A stretch of 64,000 bases of DNA from Neptuniibacter halophilus (GTDB lineage: Bacteria; Pseudomonadota; Gammaproteobacteria; Pseudomonadales; Balneatricaceae). The stretch spans positions 558,001 to 622,000 of the forward strand of contig NZ_AP027292.1 of the NCBI RefSeq assembly GCF_030295765.1, given 5' to 3'. The position numbers and the translations under genes were made by a program. Positions 37,726-47,333 of this stretch are shown in pieces (the stretch's first letter is position 1; each line of letters begins with the position of its first letter). The notes beneath the pieces are model-generated. The model made no database searches. It saw only the letters and a list, made by a program, of their open reading frames with translations, and was not told the origin of the DNA.

Positions 37726-38496
37726 TTAATCTGTGTTATGACAATAGGCCGCTACGGCGGCGGCACAACGCTCAATCGTATGGAACAGCCGATCTGCCGG
37801 CGGCAGCTCAGGCCGCTCCAGCATAAATACCTCAATACCCAGCTCACGGGCGGCACTCAGCTTCGCCTGCGTAGCCGCACCTCCGCTGTTTTTACTGATC
37901 AGCAGATCAGTCTTATATTGCTGCAGCAACGCCCGCTCCTGTTCCAGCCGGAACGGGCCGATCGCTTTCAGCCACTGCATGGCTGAATGAAGCTCCGCCT
38001 GCGGTGGTGCCGCGGTACGCAACACCTGTTGCTGAGCGTTACTCTGAGCCTGCGCTGCGAGCCAGTCGATATCGGCCTGCGTCAGTTGCCCGGCAGTCAG
38101 CAGAATAGAACGGTAGTCCCGGGTTGCCCGCAGCAGTGCCTGCCAGTCGCTGAACAAACGCCAGCGATCGCCCTCACCGGCCTGCCAGGGTTCCCGGTGA
38201 AAGCGCCAGCAGGGAATCCCCCGTGCTCTGGCACTGGTCAGCGCCGTTGTACTCATCTGACAGGCAAAGGGATGGGTCACATCCAGCAGCAGGTCGATCT
38301 GCCCGGCATCCAGATAAGCCGTGAGCCCCCCCCGCTTTGAGAACCCGCCACTGATCACCTCACAGGGCAGTTCGGGAATCCTGACCAGACCCGCCACACT
38401 GTAGATCAGCCGGTGGCTGGCCAGCAGCCCGGACTGATCCAGTGCCTGTACCAGTTTACGTGCATCGGAGGTGCCACCCAGCAGCAAAATATTCAT
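37726..38496 (-). CDS. cobK: Precorrin-6A reductase
   Basis: NADPH-dependent reductase of the macrocycle (CbiJ). The 256-residue protein opens [15 protein letters not shown], with [20 protein letters not shown] and [13 protein letters not shown], both family signatures, then the C-terminal [16 protein letters not shown] and [16 protein letters not shown] region. It overlaps cbiD by ATGA. Confidence 0.93.
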   Translation of the reverse strand: MNILLLGGTSDARKLVQALDQSGLLASHRLIYSVAGLVRIPELPCEVISGGFSKRGGLTAYLDAGQIDLLLDVTHPFACQMSTTALTSARARGIPCWRFHREPWQAGEGDRWRLFSDWQALLRATRDYRSILLTAGQLTQADIDWLAAQAQSNAQQQVLRTAAPPQAELHSAMQWLKAIGPFRLEQERALLQQYKTDLLISKNSGGAATQAKLSAARELGIEVFMLERPELPPADRLFHTIERCAAAVAAYCHNTD

Positions 38497-39608
38497 TCCC
38501 TGACTCCGGCATGCCCGACAAACTCACCCTTACGATCAGTGGCCCAGACCTCGATCTGCAACTGCGGCTGAGTCTTATGCACAACCTTCTCCGCTGCTTG
38601 CAGCGCCTGTTTACACACTTCGCCCGCCAGATCCACAGCCGCATCCTGACACCAGCGCAACACCTCCATACTGGTATTGGCCTGCAGGATACGACGCTGT
38701 AATGCCTGATCTGCACCGGCGCTGGCAGCAAGCCCGGCAATCTGTTTAAAGTCGATACTGGAGCTGCGGCTGTTCAGATCCATATGCCCGTTGGCCAGTT
38801 TGGTCAACTTGCCAAACCCTGCACAGATCGTCAGCCGGGTCACCGGTGCCTGACGCAGGTGCTTGAGCAACGCGCCGACAAAATCCCCCATCTCAATCAG
38901 TGCCATCTCATCCAGCCCGTAATGCTGGCGAATCGCCTGCTCGCTGGTACTGCCGGTAGTAGCAGCAATATGCTCGATGCCGTTAGCCCGGGCGACATCA
39001 ACACCCTGCCGGATCGAAGCGATATAAGCGGCACAGGAGTACGGCCGGACAATGCCGGTGGTGCCCAGAATCGACAGACCGCCAATGATCCCCAGCCGGG
39101 GATTCATGGTTTTCAGGGCAATGGTTTCCCCCTGCTCCACCCCGACAGAAACCTCAAAGCCACCTTCATAGGCGTATACCTGCGCCGCATTTTCCAGATG
39201 CTGCATCATCATCTGCCGTGGTACCGGATTGATCGCCGGCTCACCCACGGCCAGCACCAGCCCCTCACGGGTGACGGTGCCGACACCGGCAGCAGGCTTA
39301 AACACCACCCCCGGTTCCGGCATCAGTCTCAGCTCAACAAACACCGTTGCGCCGTGGGTCACGTCCGGGTCATCTCCGGCATCTTTAATCGTCGCCGTGC
39401 GTATCCCCTCAACAGCCTCATTCAACGCTTTGTACCCGGTAATCTCCAGTTCAACCCGTTGCCCGCGCGGCAGCAGCACTTCGACCCGGTCTGGCTGCTT
39501 ACCCGCCAGCAAAGCCTGTGCCGCGGCGACACAACAGGCGGTCGCACAGCAGCCGGTCGTCAGCCCGCTGCGCAGTTCCTGTTGCTGTTCGCTGGATTCA
39601 GGCCACAT
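38493..39608 (-). CDS. cbiD: Cobalt-precorrin-5B C1-methyltransferase
   Basis: Methylates C1 of the ring-contracted intermediate, replacing CobF. The 371-residue protein has the N-terminal [23 protein letters not shown], the [15 protein letters not shown] motif, and a later INPVPRQMM and [16 protein letters not shown]. Presence of CbiD rather than CobF points to an oxygen-independent type of early corrin chemistry. It lies 9 bp downstream of cobB. Confidence 0.95.
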   Translation of the reverse strand: MWPESSEQQQELRSGLTTGCCATACCVAAAQALLAGKQPDRVEVLLPRGQRVELEITGYKALNEAVEGIRTATIKDAGDDPDVTHGATVFVELRLMPEPGVVFKPAAGVGTVTREGLVLAVGEPAINPVPRQMMMQHLENAAQVYAYEGGFEVSVGVEQGETIALKTMNPRLGIIGGLSILGTTGIVRPYSCAAYIASIRQGVDVARANGIEHIAATTGSTSEQAIRQHYGLDEMALIEMGDFVGALLKHLRQAPVTRLTICAGFGKLTKLANGHMDLNSRSSSIDFKQIAGLAASAGADQALQRRILQANTSMEVLRWCQDAAVDLAGEVCKQALQAAEKVVHKTQPQLQIEVWATDRKGEFVGHAGVRE

Positions 39609-39617
39609 AAGAAAACC

Positions 39618-40958
39618 TCAGCTCGCCGCCGATTGGAAAACTGCGCTCTCTGCGCCAAACAACGCCGCGATCGCTTCCGGGTTGGAGGCAAAAAACAGAT
39701 GCAGGTAGCTGGCGGTCAGACCGCGATCACGGTAGATCGCCTCGCCCGGTGCCGGATGCCGCTGACGGCGACCATGAGCAATCGGATCGGCGGTGCCTGC
39801 ACTGCGTGAGCGGTGATGGGCGTGCGCCTGAACCTCGCCCTCCGGCAACATCGCCGTCTGCATTCCCTGACATCCACGCTTGCCGCGCATCGCCCCCTGC
39901 CCCTGCAGCAAAGCCGTCATCGGGTAGGTGTTCCCCTCCAGATCGGTGAGTTGCTCCAGGCAGTAAAGAAAACCGCCGCACTCCGCCAGAATCGGCTTAC
40001 CTTCAGCGTGAAACGCCTGCAGTTGTTGCCGCATTGCGCTGTTCTCAGACAGCGCCCGGGCATGCAGTTCCGGATACCCGCCCGGCAACCAGAGCGCATC
40101 GGCCTCCGGCAGTTGTGTATCTGCCAGTGGCGAGAAGAAACTCAGCTCCGCGCCCATCTCCCGCAGCAGGCGCACATTAGCATCGTAAATAAAACTGAAA
40201 GCCTGATCCCGGGCGATCGCTATCCGCTTGCCGCTCAGCCGTGGTGCCACCTCCGGCAGTTCCGCCGGGGTAAATTCAACAGCGGCGGGCAGTTCGGTGA
40301 GCGCGTTCGGCTCTGCTAACGGGCCTTTGATCCACTCGGCACCCAGCTTGAAACAGTGCTCCAGCTCGTCGGTCACCTCCGCCGCCTGCACCAGCCCCAG
40401 ATGACGTTCCGGCAGTGCGATCTCCGGGTCACGGGCGAGGGTGGCCAGCAGGGGCAGGGAATCCGGCAGTGCATCACGGATCAGTTGCGCATGGCGCTCG
40501 GTGCCGCAGTTATTGGCGATCAGACCGGCAATCCGGATATCACTGCGATAACCCGCCAGCCCCATCGCCAGTGCAGCGGCAGTCTGGGCCATCCCTTTAA
40601 CGTTCATCACAATCGCCATCGGGATATTGAACCGTGCCGCGAGATCGGCACTGGAGGGCTCACCGTCAAACATCCCCATGGCGCCCTCGACCAGAATCAG
40701 ATCCGCGCTGCGGGCCGCTTCGTAAAGTTTCTGCCGGCAGTAGTTCTCACCCGCCATCCACAGGTCGAGTTGCTCCACATCCTGCCCGCTGGCCTGAGCC
40801 AGAATCTGCGGGTCGAGGTAATCCGGTCCTGTTTTGAAAACCCGTACCACTTTGCCCTGATCACGGAAATACCGCGCCAGTGCCGCGGTAATGGTGGTTT
40901 TGCCTTCGCCGGAGCTCGGCGCTGTGAGAAACAACGCCGGACAGTGTACAGCCGTCAT
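39618..40958 (-). CDS. cobB: Cobyrinate / hydrogenobyrinate a,c-diamide synthase
   Basis: Glutamine-dependent amidation of the a and c side chains (CbiA). The 446-residue protein carries the P-loop APSSGEGKTTITAAL (about 13-27), LVEGAMGMFDGE, a linker, and a C-terminal glutaminase domain with the nucleophile in LAECGGFLYC and the catalytic histidine in SYLHLFF. Its ATG overlaps the cobO stop (TGATG). Substrate (with or without cobalt) is not decided by sequence. Confidence 0.95.
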   Translation of the reverse strand: MTAVHCPALFLTAPSSGEGKTTITAALARYFRDQGKVVRVFKTGPDYLDPQILAQASGQDVEQLDLWMAGENYCRQKLYEAARSADLILVEGAMGMFDGEPSSADLAARFNIPMAIVMNVKGMAQTAAALAMGLAGYRSDIRIAGLIANNCGTERHAQLIRDALPDSLPLLATLARDPEIALPERHLGLVQAAEVTDELEHCFKLGAEWIKGPLAEPNALTELPAAVEFTPAELPEVAPRLSGKRIAIARDQAFSFIYDANVRLLREMGAELSFFSPLADTQLPEADALWLPGGYPELHARALSENSAMRQQLQAFHAEGKPILAECGGFLYCLEQLTDLEGNTYPMTALLQGQGAMRGKRGCQGMQTAMLPEGEVQAHAHHRSRSAGTADPIAHGRRQRHPAPGEAIYRDRGLTASYLHLFFASNPEAIAALFGAESAVFQSAAS

Positions 40959-41545
40959 CAGAATTCGATCCCCGCCTGCGCCTTAACCCCGAGGCGGAAC
41001 GCATGCCGCTCATCGCGGATACTGCTGATGGTATCGGCAATCTCTTCCAGCCCTTCCGGCATTACCCGGCCGGTAATCATCACATGCTGGTTTTCCGGCC
41101 GATTTTTCAACGCCTCAATCACCGGCTCCAGCGGCAGGTATTTATACTTGAACATGTAACTCAGCTCATCGAACACCAGCATCTCGTAGCGCTCATCCGC
41201 CAGCAGTTGCTCCGCCACGGCCCAGGCTTTTTCAGCCGCAGCGATATCCTGCGTTTTATCCTGTGTTTCCCAGGTGAAACCGTGTCCCATCACGTGCCAG
41301 TCGATCAGCTCATGATTGCGGAACAACTTGTATTCACCGGTTTCAGTACGACCTTTAACAAACTGAATAACCGCCGCCCGTTTGCCATGACCCACACAGC
41401 GCGCCATGGTGCCAAACGCGGAGCTGCTTTTACCCTTGCCGTTACCTTTCAGCAGGATCAGTACCCCACGCTCTTCGGTGGCTTTGGCGATTCGCTCATC
41501 GATCACCGCTTTCTTTTTTGCCATTCGTTCCTGATGGGTTTTCAT
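40958..41545 (-). CDS. cobO: Corrinoid adenosyltransferase, CobO/BtuR type
   Basis: Transfers the 5'-deoxyadenosyl group of ATP to Co(I) corrinoid. The 195 residues match CobA/CobO/BtuR: P-loop LLKGNGKGKSSSAFG (about 33-47), VQFVKG-like IQFVKGRTETGE, and MLVFDELSYMFKYKYL. It is coupled to the AAA/VWA gene upstream (2-bp gap) and cobB downstream. Confidence 0.96.
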   Translation of the reverse strand: MKTHQERMAKKKAVIDERIAKATEERGVLILLKGNGKGKSSSAFGTMARCVGHGKRAAVIQFVKGRTETGEYKLFRNHELIDWHVMGHGFTWETQDKTQDIAAAEKAWAVAEQLLADERYEMLVFDELSYMFKYKYLPLEPVIEALKNRPENQHVMITGRVMPEGLEEIADTISSIRDERHAFRLGVKAQAGIEF

Positions 41546-41547
41546 CT

Positions 41548-43215
41548 TCAGGCTCCTGCCAGTGCAAAGTAGGCCGCATTTAATTCTGCTGCAAAACGGC
41601 GGCCCCGACCCCGTTTTACCTGACTCAGTTCGGTATCGATCCAGATCAGATCAGCCCCCAGCTCAATTCCCTCAAGAGAGCTGCTGCTGCGGCCATCCGA
41701 CAGGACATAACAACGTACCTGTAGTTCCGGCTGCTGTTTGCGCAACTGTTGCAGATAATCCCGCGCCTGCAAAAACGCCTGACGCATCGGCGTGCCACCA
41801 CCGGCACCCAGATTATCCAGCCAGCTACGCAGCTCCTTGGGCGCCCGTACCCGCGACAGCAGGTTCTCCACCTGACTGTTCCCGAAACCAAACAGGGCGA
41901 TCTGCTGACGCTTCAGGTAGGCCTGCTCAGAGATCTGCAACAGGGCCGCCTTAGCATGGGCAAAAGCACTGCCCTGCAGTGTAGAAGCCGAGGTATCCAG
42001 CAGCACCAGATGCAGGCAATCCCGGCCGAGGCGTTGCTGCCGGTAGCGTAACTGCTGAGGCGGCCAGTTGGGCAGGCTGCCCAGCAGGGTTTTAAACCAG
42101 TCTGGCCGGCTGCTCTTAACAGGGCTCGCCTGACTACCACTCCCCTGCCGCTTCGCCGGCTCGGGTTCTGGCAGGATCAGCTCCACCCGCTCAGCGGTTT
42201 TCTGCTGCTGCGGTGGCATCGCCCCCCACTCGCCCTGCGCCGATGCCGGCTGCTGAGTGTTCTCCGGTCGTTTAAACGGAGAACCGGAAGGCGGCTCTGG
42301 TGGCGGTGGTTGTGAAGGTTTCTGTTGCGAAGGAGGCGCTTTGCGCCGATGCGCCAGCACCAGCTCCTCAACCGCATCGATATCACTCATCTGTACCGCA
42401 CTGCGCTGCTCAAGCGCGGCGTGAGCCAGTGCTGCACGGAACCAGACGATATCAGCACGTAGTCCGTCGACCTGCGCTTCGCTGCATCGTTCTGCGATGC
42501 TCAGACGCAGGGCATCGCTGCACTCAACGGCGCTGAGCTGCTGCCGGGCTGACAGAATCTGCTGAATCAGTGCCGCCTGCTGTGATGCATAGCTGTGCAG
42601 GAACGCCTGCGGATTACGGTCAAACTGTTCCCGGCGTTTAACGATCTCAACCCGCTCGGCCGGGGTGTACTGATTACTCAGGTCCACCGACAGACCAAAC
42701 CGGTCATGCAACTGAGGCCGCAGTTCGCCTTCGTCCGGGTTCATGGTGCCAACCAGCAGAAACTCCGCCCGGTGGGAGTGGCTGATCCCATCCCGCTCAA
42801 CCCGGTTGACGCCAGAAGTTGATACATCCAGCAGCAGATCAACCAGATTATCCGGCAGCAGATTCACCTCATCCACATAGAGCACGCCCCCATGGGCGCG
42901 ACTCAGCAAGCCCGGGCTGAACTGTATTTTTTTCTCATTCAGTACCTGCGCCAGATCCAGTGTACCCAGCAACATCTCTTCGCTGGCACCCAGCGGCAGG
43001 GTCACAAACTCAGCCGGTACCTGCTGCTCACCTTCGGCCTGCTGATGAGCCGGCAACAGATCCGCCATGCCCCGCGCCAGTGTCGACTTGGCACTGCCAC
43101 GTGGCCCGCTGATCACAACTCCGCCAATCGCCGGATTAATCGCCGCCAGCATCAGCGCCAGCTTAAATTCTGTCTGCCCGCAGACTGCGGTAAATGGGTA
43201 ATGAGCTTTACTCAT
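41548..43215 (-). CDS. AAA + VWA chelatase motor (ChlI/ChlD-like fusion)
   Basis: Predicted ATP-driven partner of CobN. Residues 1-290 are a BchI/ChlI-type AAA domain with Walker A SGPRGSAKSTLA (about 34-45), Walker B VLYVDEVNLL, and PDEGELRPQLHDRFGL as the sensor region. A proline/glutamine-rich linker (about 295-385) follows. The C-terminal von Willebrand A domain (about 395-555) has a MIDAS site DTSAS and YVLSDGRSSS. This single-gene motor would replace CobS and CobT, which are not seen. Such ChlID-CobN pairing is known in bacteria. Position inside the cobalamin operon supports cobalt rather than magnesium chelation. Confidence 0.9.
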   Translation of the reverse strand: MSKAHYPFTAVCGQTEFKLALMLAAINPAIGGVVISGPRGSAKSTLARGMADLLPAHQQAEGEQQVPAEFVTLPLGASEEMLLGTLDLAQVLNEKKIQFSPGLLSRAHGGVLYVDEVNLLPDNLVDLLLDVSTSGVNRVERDGISHSHRAEFLLVGTMNPDEGELRPQLHDRFGLSVDLSNQYTPAERVEIVKRREQFDRNPQAFLHSYASQQAALIQQILSARQQLSAVECSDALRLSIAERCSEAQVDGLRADIVWFRAALAHAALEQRSAVQMSDIDAVEELVLAHRRKAPPSQQKPSQPPPPEPPSGSPFKRPENTQQPASAQGEWGAMPPQQQKTAERVELILPEPEPAKRQGSGSQASPVKSSRPDWFKTLLGSLPNWPPQQLRYRQQRLGRDCLHLVLLDTSASTLQGSAFAHAKAALLQISEQAYLKRQQIALFGFGNSQVENLLSRVRAPKELRSWLDNLGAGGGTPMRQAFLQARDYLQQLRKQQPELQVRCYVLSDGRSSSSLEGIELGADLIWIDTELSQVKRGRGRRFAAELNAAYFALAGA

Positions 43216-43266
43216 CCTGCTACCTTCAGGTTCCCGCCACGGCGGGAACGGTTTTGGTTAATTCCG

Positions 43267-44649
43267 TTACGAATGCTTCGGCCAGTGGGCGTGATGTTCA
43301 TCGATCACAAACCGGTGCCGGTGTTTCTGCTGCGGGTGATAATGCGGATGCACGTGGGGCTCAGGCCCCTCCCATCCCTCATGTTCATGCTGATGATGTT
43401 CATCGTGCACATGAGGGTGCAGATGCTCCATCTCAGGATGTTCATGCCACAGCTCGGCCTGATCATTACGCCGCCAGATCAGCATAGCAGCCAGCAACGC
43501 CAGTGCCGCTAACAACGCCAGTCCGAAAAAGGCACCGCTCATTCCCCACTGACTGCCCAGCGTACCCGCCAGCAGATAGCCCAGCAGCCACATGCCGTGG
43601 GTCAACGCGAAATTGGCCGAAAAATAATCATTCCGATCCGTCTCACGGCAGGACTGCCGCAATACCCGTCCGGTTGGGATCAGCACCATGCTGCTGCCGC
43701 AGCCGATCAGAAACCAGATCGGGAACAGTCCCTCATACCCCGGCTGCAACAGTCCGGCCAGCAGCGCCACAACCAGCAGCCCGGCACCACTGAGCATCAC
43801 CGGCCGATCGTGAAAATGTTCCAGTATGCGCGGCAGAACCAGCGCCGCCAGCATCGATCCGGCCCCTGCACTCAGCATAAGCAACGGTACCTGCTCCTCG
43901 CCCAGCCCCAGCACCGCCCGGACATAAACCACCGTATTCACAATAATCATCGCCCCCGCCGCAGACAGAGACAGATTCAGCAGCAAGACCCCGCGCAGGC
44001 GTGGGGTTTTCAGATAACTGCGGATGCCAAAACTGACCCGCCGCCAGATACCACCACTGCGATCCCCCGGCGTTTGCGGCGGAATCATCGCCAGCAACAG
44101 CAGCAGTGCCGACAGCAGAAAGCCAAACGCATTTAACTGAAACAGCAGTGGATAACTGCTGAGCAGCAGCAATACCGCCGCCAGCGCCGGGCTGAGCAGA
44201 CTCTCCATCTCCATCGCCAGCCGTGACAATGACAGCGCCCGGGTGTACTCGGCCTCATCGGGAAGAATATCCGGCAACAGGGCCTGATAGACCGGGGTGT
44301 AACCCGCAGCCATCGCATTCAGCAGAAAGATCAGCAGAAACAGTTGCCAGATCTGATCACAAAACGGCAGCCCCAGTACCAGTATGGCCCGCCCCAGATT
44401 CAGGCCGGCAAGCCAGGCCTTACGCGGCAGGCAGGATGCGTAACCACCGACGATCGGTGCAACCAGCAGATAAGCAACCATCTTAATCGCCAGCGCGCTG
44501 CCCAGTACCAGCCCCGCATCCGCCGGGTTCAGCTCAAATGCCAGCAGGGCCAGAGCAACGGTGGTCAGTCCGGTGCCCAACAGGGAGATTAACTGGCCGA
44601 GAAACAGCCAGCGAAAAGCCGGTTGGGAAAGGGGCTGAAAAATACCCAT
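43267..44649 (-). CDS. MFS transporter with His-rich cytoplasmic tail
   Basis: A 460-residue major facilitator protein of about 12 helices (residues 10-400), opening FQPLSQPAFRWLFLGQLIS, typical of the MFS_3/enterobactin-exporter-like group. Its last 60 residues carry more than 20 histidines mixed with Glu, Asp and Pro, a likely metal-binding tail. It overlaps cbiO by one base and sits between the cobalt importer and the biosynthetic genes under the same riboswitch. Cobalt or corrinoid transport (export of excess metal, or movement of an intermediate) is inferred from context only. Confidence 0.88.
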   Translation of the reverse strand: MGIFQPLSQPAFRWLFLGQLISLLGTGLTTVALALLAFELNPADAGLVLGSALAIKMVAYLLVAPIVGGYASCLPRKAWLAGLNLGRAILVLGLPFCDQIWQLFLLIFLLNAMAAGYTPVYQALLPDILPDEAEYTRALSLSRLAMEMESLLSPALAAVLLLLSSYPLLFQLNAFGFLLSALLLLLAMIPPQTPGDRSGGIWRRVSFGIRSYLKTPRLRGVLLLNLSLSAAGAMIIVNTVVYVRAVLGLGEEQVPLLMLSAGAGSMLAALVLPRILEHFHDRPVMLSGAGLLVVALLAGLLQPGYEGLFPIWFLIGCGSSMVLIPTGRVLRQSCRETDRNDYFSANFALTHGMWLLGYLLAGTLGSQWGMSGAFFGLALLAALALLAAMLIWRRNDQAELWHEHPEMEHLHPHVHDEHHQHEHEGWEGPEPHVHPHYHPQQKHRHRFVIDEHHAHWPKHS

Positions 44650-45344
44650 CAGACGCTGGCCACCGCAATCGCTTCCGGCTCTGTCACCGCCTGCAATTTT
44701 GCTGCTTCCAGACGCACCTCCCGGGTCGCTAACTGCGCAATAAAGTCACTGTCATGGGAGATAATAATCATCGCCTGCGGCAACTGCAGCAGGGTCTCAA
44801 TCAGACGCTGCCGGGCCCGGGTATCCAGCGCATTGCTCGGCTCATCCAGTAACAGCACCTCCGGCTCCATCGCCAGTACCGAGGCCAGCGTGATCATCCG
44901 CTTTTCACCACCGGAAAGCTGATGGGTGATCCGCTCTTCAAAACCGGACATGCCCAATGAGGCCAGTGTATCCCGCGCCATCTGCAGGGCCTGTTCGCGA
45001 CTTTTACCCAGATTCAGCGGGCCAAAGGCCACATCCTCCAGCACAGTCGGGCAGAAGAGCTGGTCGTCAGGGTCCTGAAACAGGAAACCGGCCCGCGCCC
45101 GCACTTCAATAAACTCTTTCTCTTCACGGCGGGGGCTGCCAAACGCCCAGATCTCACCGGCTTTGGCTTTTTTCAGCCCCACCAGCAGATGCAACAGCGT
45201 GGTTTTACCGGCACCGTTAGCGCCGGTCAGTGCCACCCGCTCGCCCCGGTTGAGCTGAAAATCGACCGCATCCAGCACCACCCCACGACGGGGATAGCGG
45301 TAGCTCAGGCCGGTTACTTTAATCAGTGGCATGTGCTCACTCAT
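44649..45344 (-). CDS. cbiO: ECF cobalt transporter ATPase
   Basis: ATP-binding subunit of the energy-coupling cobalt importer. The 231-residue protein has Walker A GANGAGKTTLL, the ABC signature HQLSGGEKRM, Walker B EVLLLDEPSNALD and the H-loop IISHDSD. It is shorter than two-ATPase vitamin ECF components, and only one ATPase gene is present, as in Cbi/Nik systems. ATGA overlap with cbiQ. Confidence 0.95.
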   Translation of the reverse strand: MSEHMPLIKVTGLSYRYPRRGVVLDAVDFQLNRGERVALTGANGAGKTTLLHLLVGLKKAKAGEIWAFGSPRREEKEFIEVRARAGFLFQDPDDQLFCPTVLEDVAFGPLNLGKSREQALQMARDTLASLGMSGFEERITHQLSGGEKRMITLASVLAMEPEVLLLDEPSNALDTRARQRLIETLLQLPQAMIIISHDSDFIAQLATREVRLEAAKLQAVTEPEAIAVASV

Positions 45345-46123
45345 AAGAAATTCAATCCACCAAGACCCACAATAAAGGGGATAAACAGGGCCATAAAGCG
45401 GTAATCATCACGCCCCAGTGCCATATCATCGAGCAGATAGAAACGCCCGCGATAACCCCGGCACTTCATCGCATCCATAATCCGTTCTGAGCGTTCCAGC
45501 GAATGCACCAGCAGCATACCGATCAGATAGCCAACCGAGCGCCAGGTATGCCTGTCCGTTCGCAGTACAAACGCCCGCGCCTGCATCGCCCGGCGCATCC
45601 GTTTGTATTCCTGACCGATCACCTCCAGATAGCGCACGGTAAACAGCATCAGGTGTACCAGTTTATCCGGCACCCGCAGATGGGCCAGCGCATGTGCCAG
45701 CGTGGTGGCACTGATGGTGCCAACCAGCGCCAGCAATGCCAGCACCACCGCATGTGCCTTTAGCAGAATCATCAGCGCGTGCAGAAACCCCGCCTTACTG
45801 GCCGGGAGACCAAACAGGGTGAACCAGGTCTCCCCCGGCGTAGTAAACGGCAACAGGATGATCAGGAAGATCATAAACATATCCATGGCGATCACCCGGC
45901 GCAGGGTACGTTTCAGATTCAACTGAGCGAGCAGCGCCAGTACCAGCCCGGCCACCGTTGCCACGGTGAGCACCCAGAAGTTTTCCGACAACACAGTGAC
46001 AAACGCAAACAGCGTCACCAACACCACCCTCAGACGAGGATCCAGCCGGTCGATCAGCGACTGCTGATGCTTAACCTTCTGCCCCTTCCAGGAGGTACCA
46101 CTGTGTTCCAGAAACTGAGGCAT
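45341..46123 (-). CDS. cbiQ: ECF cobalt transporter membrane component
   Basis: The T component that couples the ATPase to the CbiM substrate subunit. From the ATG at 46123 it is 260 residues with about five to six helices, LDPRLRVVLVTLFAF near the start, and the coupling-helix motif MRRAMQARAF near residue 190. The 46123 start has GGAG at good spacing and lies just after the upstream gene's stop. A longer frame to 46207 would overlap that gene by 80 bp and adds an unrelated leader. Confidence 0.93.
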   Translation of the reverse strand: MPQFLEHSGTSWKGQKVKHQQSLIDRLDPRLRVVLVTLFAFVTVLSENFWVLTVATVAGLVLALLAQLNLKRTLRRVIAMDMFMIFLIILLPFTTPGETWFTLFGLPASKAGFLHALMILLKAHAVVLALLALVGTISATTLAHALAHLRVPDKLVHLMLFTVRYLEVIGQEYKRMRRAMQARAFVLRTDRHTWRSVGYLIGMLLVHSLERSERIMDAMKCRGYRGRFYLLDDMALGRDDYRFMALFIPFIVGLGGLNFL

Positions 46124-46124
46124 G

Positions 46125-46706
46125 TTAACGCTCCGCTTTGCTCTGCTGACGCTGCCGCCACCAGATTCCGATGCCACACAAACCGAAGATATAACCGATA
46201 CCGCCAATCATATCCTGCAGAGAGGCTTTCTCTTTGTATGCGGCCAGCTCTTTACGCAGAGGCTTGACCTGCTTCGCCACGGCTTTTTCGATCATCGCCT
46301 GCAGGGCAGCCTGATCGCCGTTAAAAGCGGCAACCTCACTCTGTGCGACGGGGCCTGAACTCACCGGCCCACCGGGCAGGCTGTCGGGCAGCTCATCGGC
46401 CGGCAGATTCACCTGCAATACATGCCCGGAACTCAGATCAGCATAAAAATGATGTTCAATACGCTGACTGGCCTCAAAGCTGAACAGCCCGTCTGCATCA
46501 GTCAGTACCCGGCCCAGCTCATTGCCCCTACTATCGCTGACAATAATTTGTGTGCCTTCGGCAGCCATATCGCCATTAGAGAAGCCAACTTCACCTTCGA
46601 TGGTACTGCCGATCGCATAGACTCCGCCCACCACATTGTGGGCGGCAGCCCCCAAGGACAGCAGCGTGAATATTGCAAGCAGCAGAGCCTGCAGCGACTT
46701 AACCAT
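46125..46706 (-). CDS. CbiL/NikL-like accessory subunit of the cobalt transporter
   Basis: A 193-residue exported protein: signal sequence (about 1-24, ending AAAH), a carboxypeptidase-regulatory-like beta domain (about 25-100; GSTIEGEVGFSNGD, VLTDADGLFSFEA), a Pro/Gly/Ser-rich linker, a charged helix, and a C-terminal membrane helix (GIGYIFGLCGIGIWWRQ). This layout matches the NikL/CbiL-type extra subunits found with CbiM/NikM importers instead of CbiN. The ATG at 46706 has AGGAG 7 nt upstream. The 5' end overlaps cbiM by 8 bp. Confidence 0.8.
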   Translation of the reverse strand: MVKSLQALLLAIFTLLSLGAAAHNVVGGVYAIGSTIEGEVGFSNGDMAAEGTQIIVSDSRGNELGRVLTDADGLFSFEASQRIEHHFYADLSSGHVLQVNLPADELPDSLPGGPVSSGPVAQSEVAAFNGDQAALQAMIEKAVAKQVKPLRKELAAYKEKASLQDMIGGIGYIFGLCGIGIWWRQRQQSKAER

Positions 46707-47319
46707 AGACCTTCTCCTCATCCAGACCGAGAAAGGCCGGTTTAACTTTACGGATCAGCAGCACTGCAGCCGCAGTCACAAAGCCCTCCACCACCATCAC
46801 CGGAATATGTGCAACAAAGGTTGCCTTGGCCGCCAACAGGAACGCTTCACCGGAGAGCATCAGGGAGAACGCCACCATAATCGTGGTTAACACAATGGAG
46901 CCGGCACCGCCGACCGCCCCCCAGAAGGCTGCCAGTTTCGGTGACGAGGCCTGTATTCCGGGTCGGCAGAGGTAATAGATCAGTACCGCCGGCAGTGCGA
47001 TGTTTACCGCGTTCACCCCCAGCACCAGGAAACCGCCAAAGCCGAAAAAAACCGCCTGCAGAAACAACGCCACCAGCAAAGCCGGGAAAGCGGCCCAACC
47101 AAGGGCCAGGCCGATCAGTCCGTTAAGGATCAGGTGCACACTGGAGAAGCCGATTGGCAGATGAATATAGGAGGCGATAAAAAATGCCGCCGAGAGCACA
47201 CCCACCTGAGGCAGATGATCGTAGTCCATCTTTTTCAGGCCAATCGCCACGCCCGCCACCGTTAATGCAGCTCCCGCGGCCAGTACCGGCACGGCCAGCG
47301 CGCCATCGACAATATGCAT
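46699..47319 (-). CDS. cbiM: ECF cobalt transporter substrate-binding membrane subunit
   Basis: Binds and moves Co(II) across the inner membrane. The 206-residue protein starts MHIVDG; the N-terminal His2 is a metal ligand in the CbiM/NikM family. About six helices follow, with SSVHLILNGLIGL in the region of conserved histidines and NAVNIALPAVLIYYL. It lacks a fused CbiN-like extension, consistent with the separate CbiL-like gene. Cobalt rather than nickel is inferred from the riboswitch and operon. Confidence 0.94.
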   Translation of the reverse strand: MHIVDGALAVPVLAAGAALTVAGVAIGLKKMDYDHLPQVGVLSAAFFIASYIHLPIGFSSVHLILNGLIGLALGWAAFPALLVALFLQAVFFGFGGFLVLGVNAVNIALPAVLIYYLCRPGIQASSPKLAAFWGAVGGAGSIVLTTIMVAFSLMLSGEAFLLAAKATFVAHIPVMVVEGFVTAAAVLLIRKVKPAFLGLDEEKVYG

Positions 47320-47333
47320 GCTGATCCCCTCTG

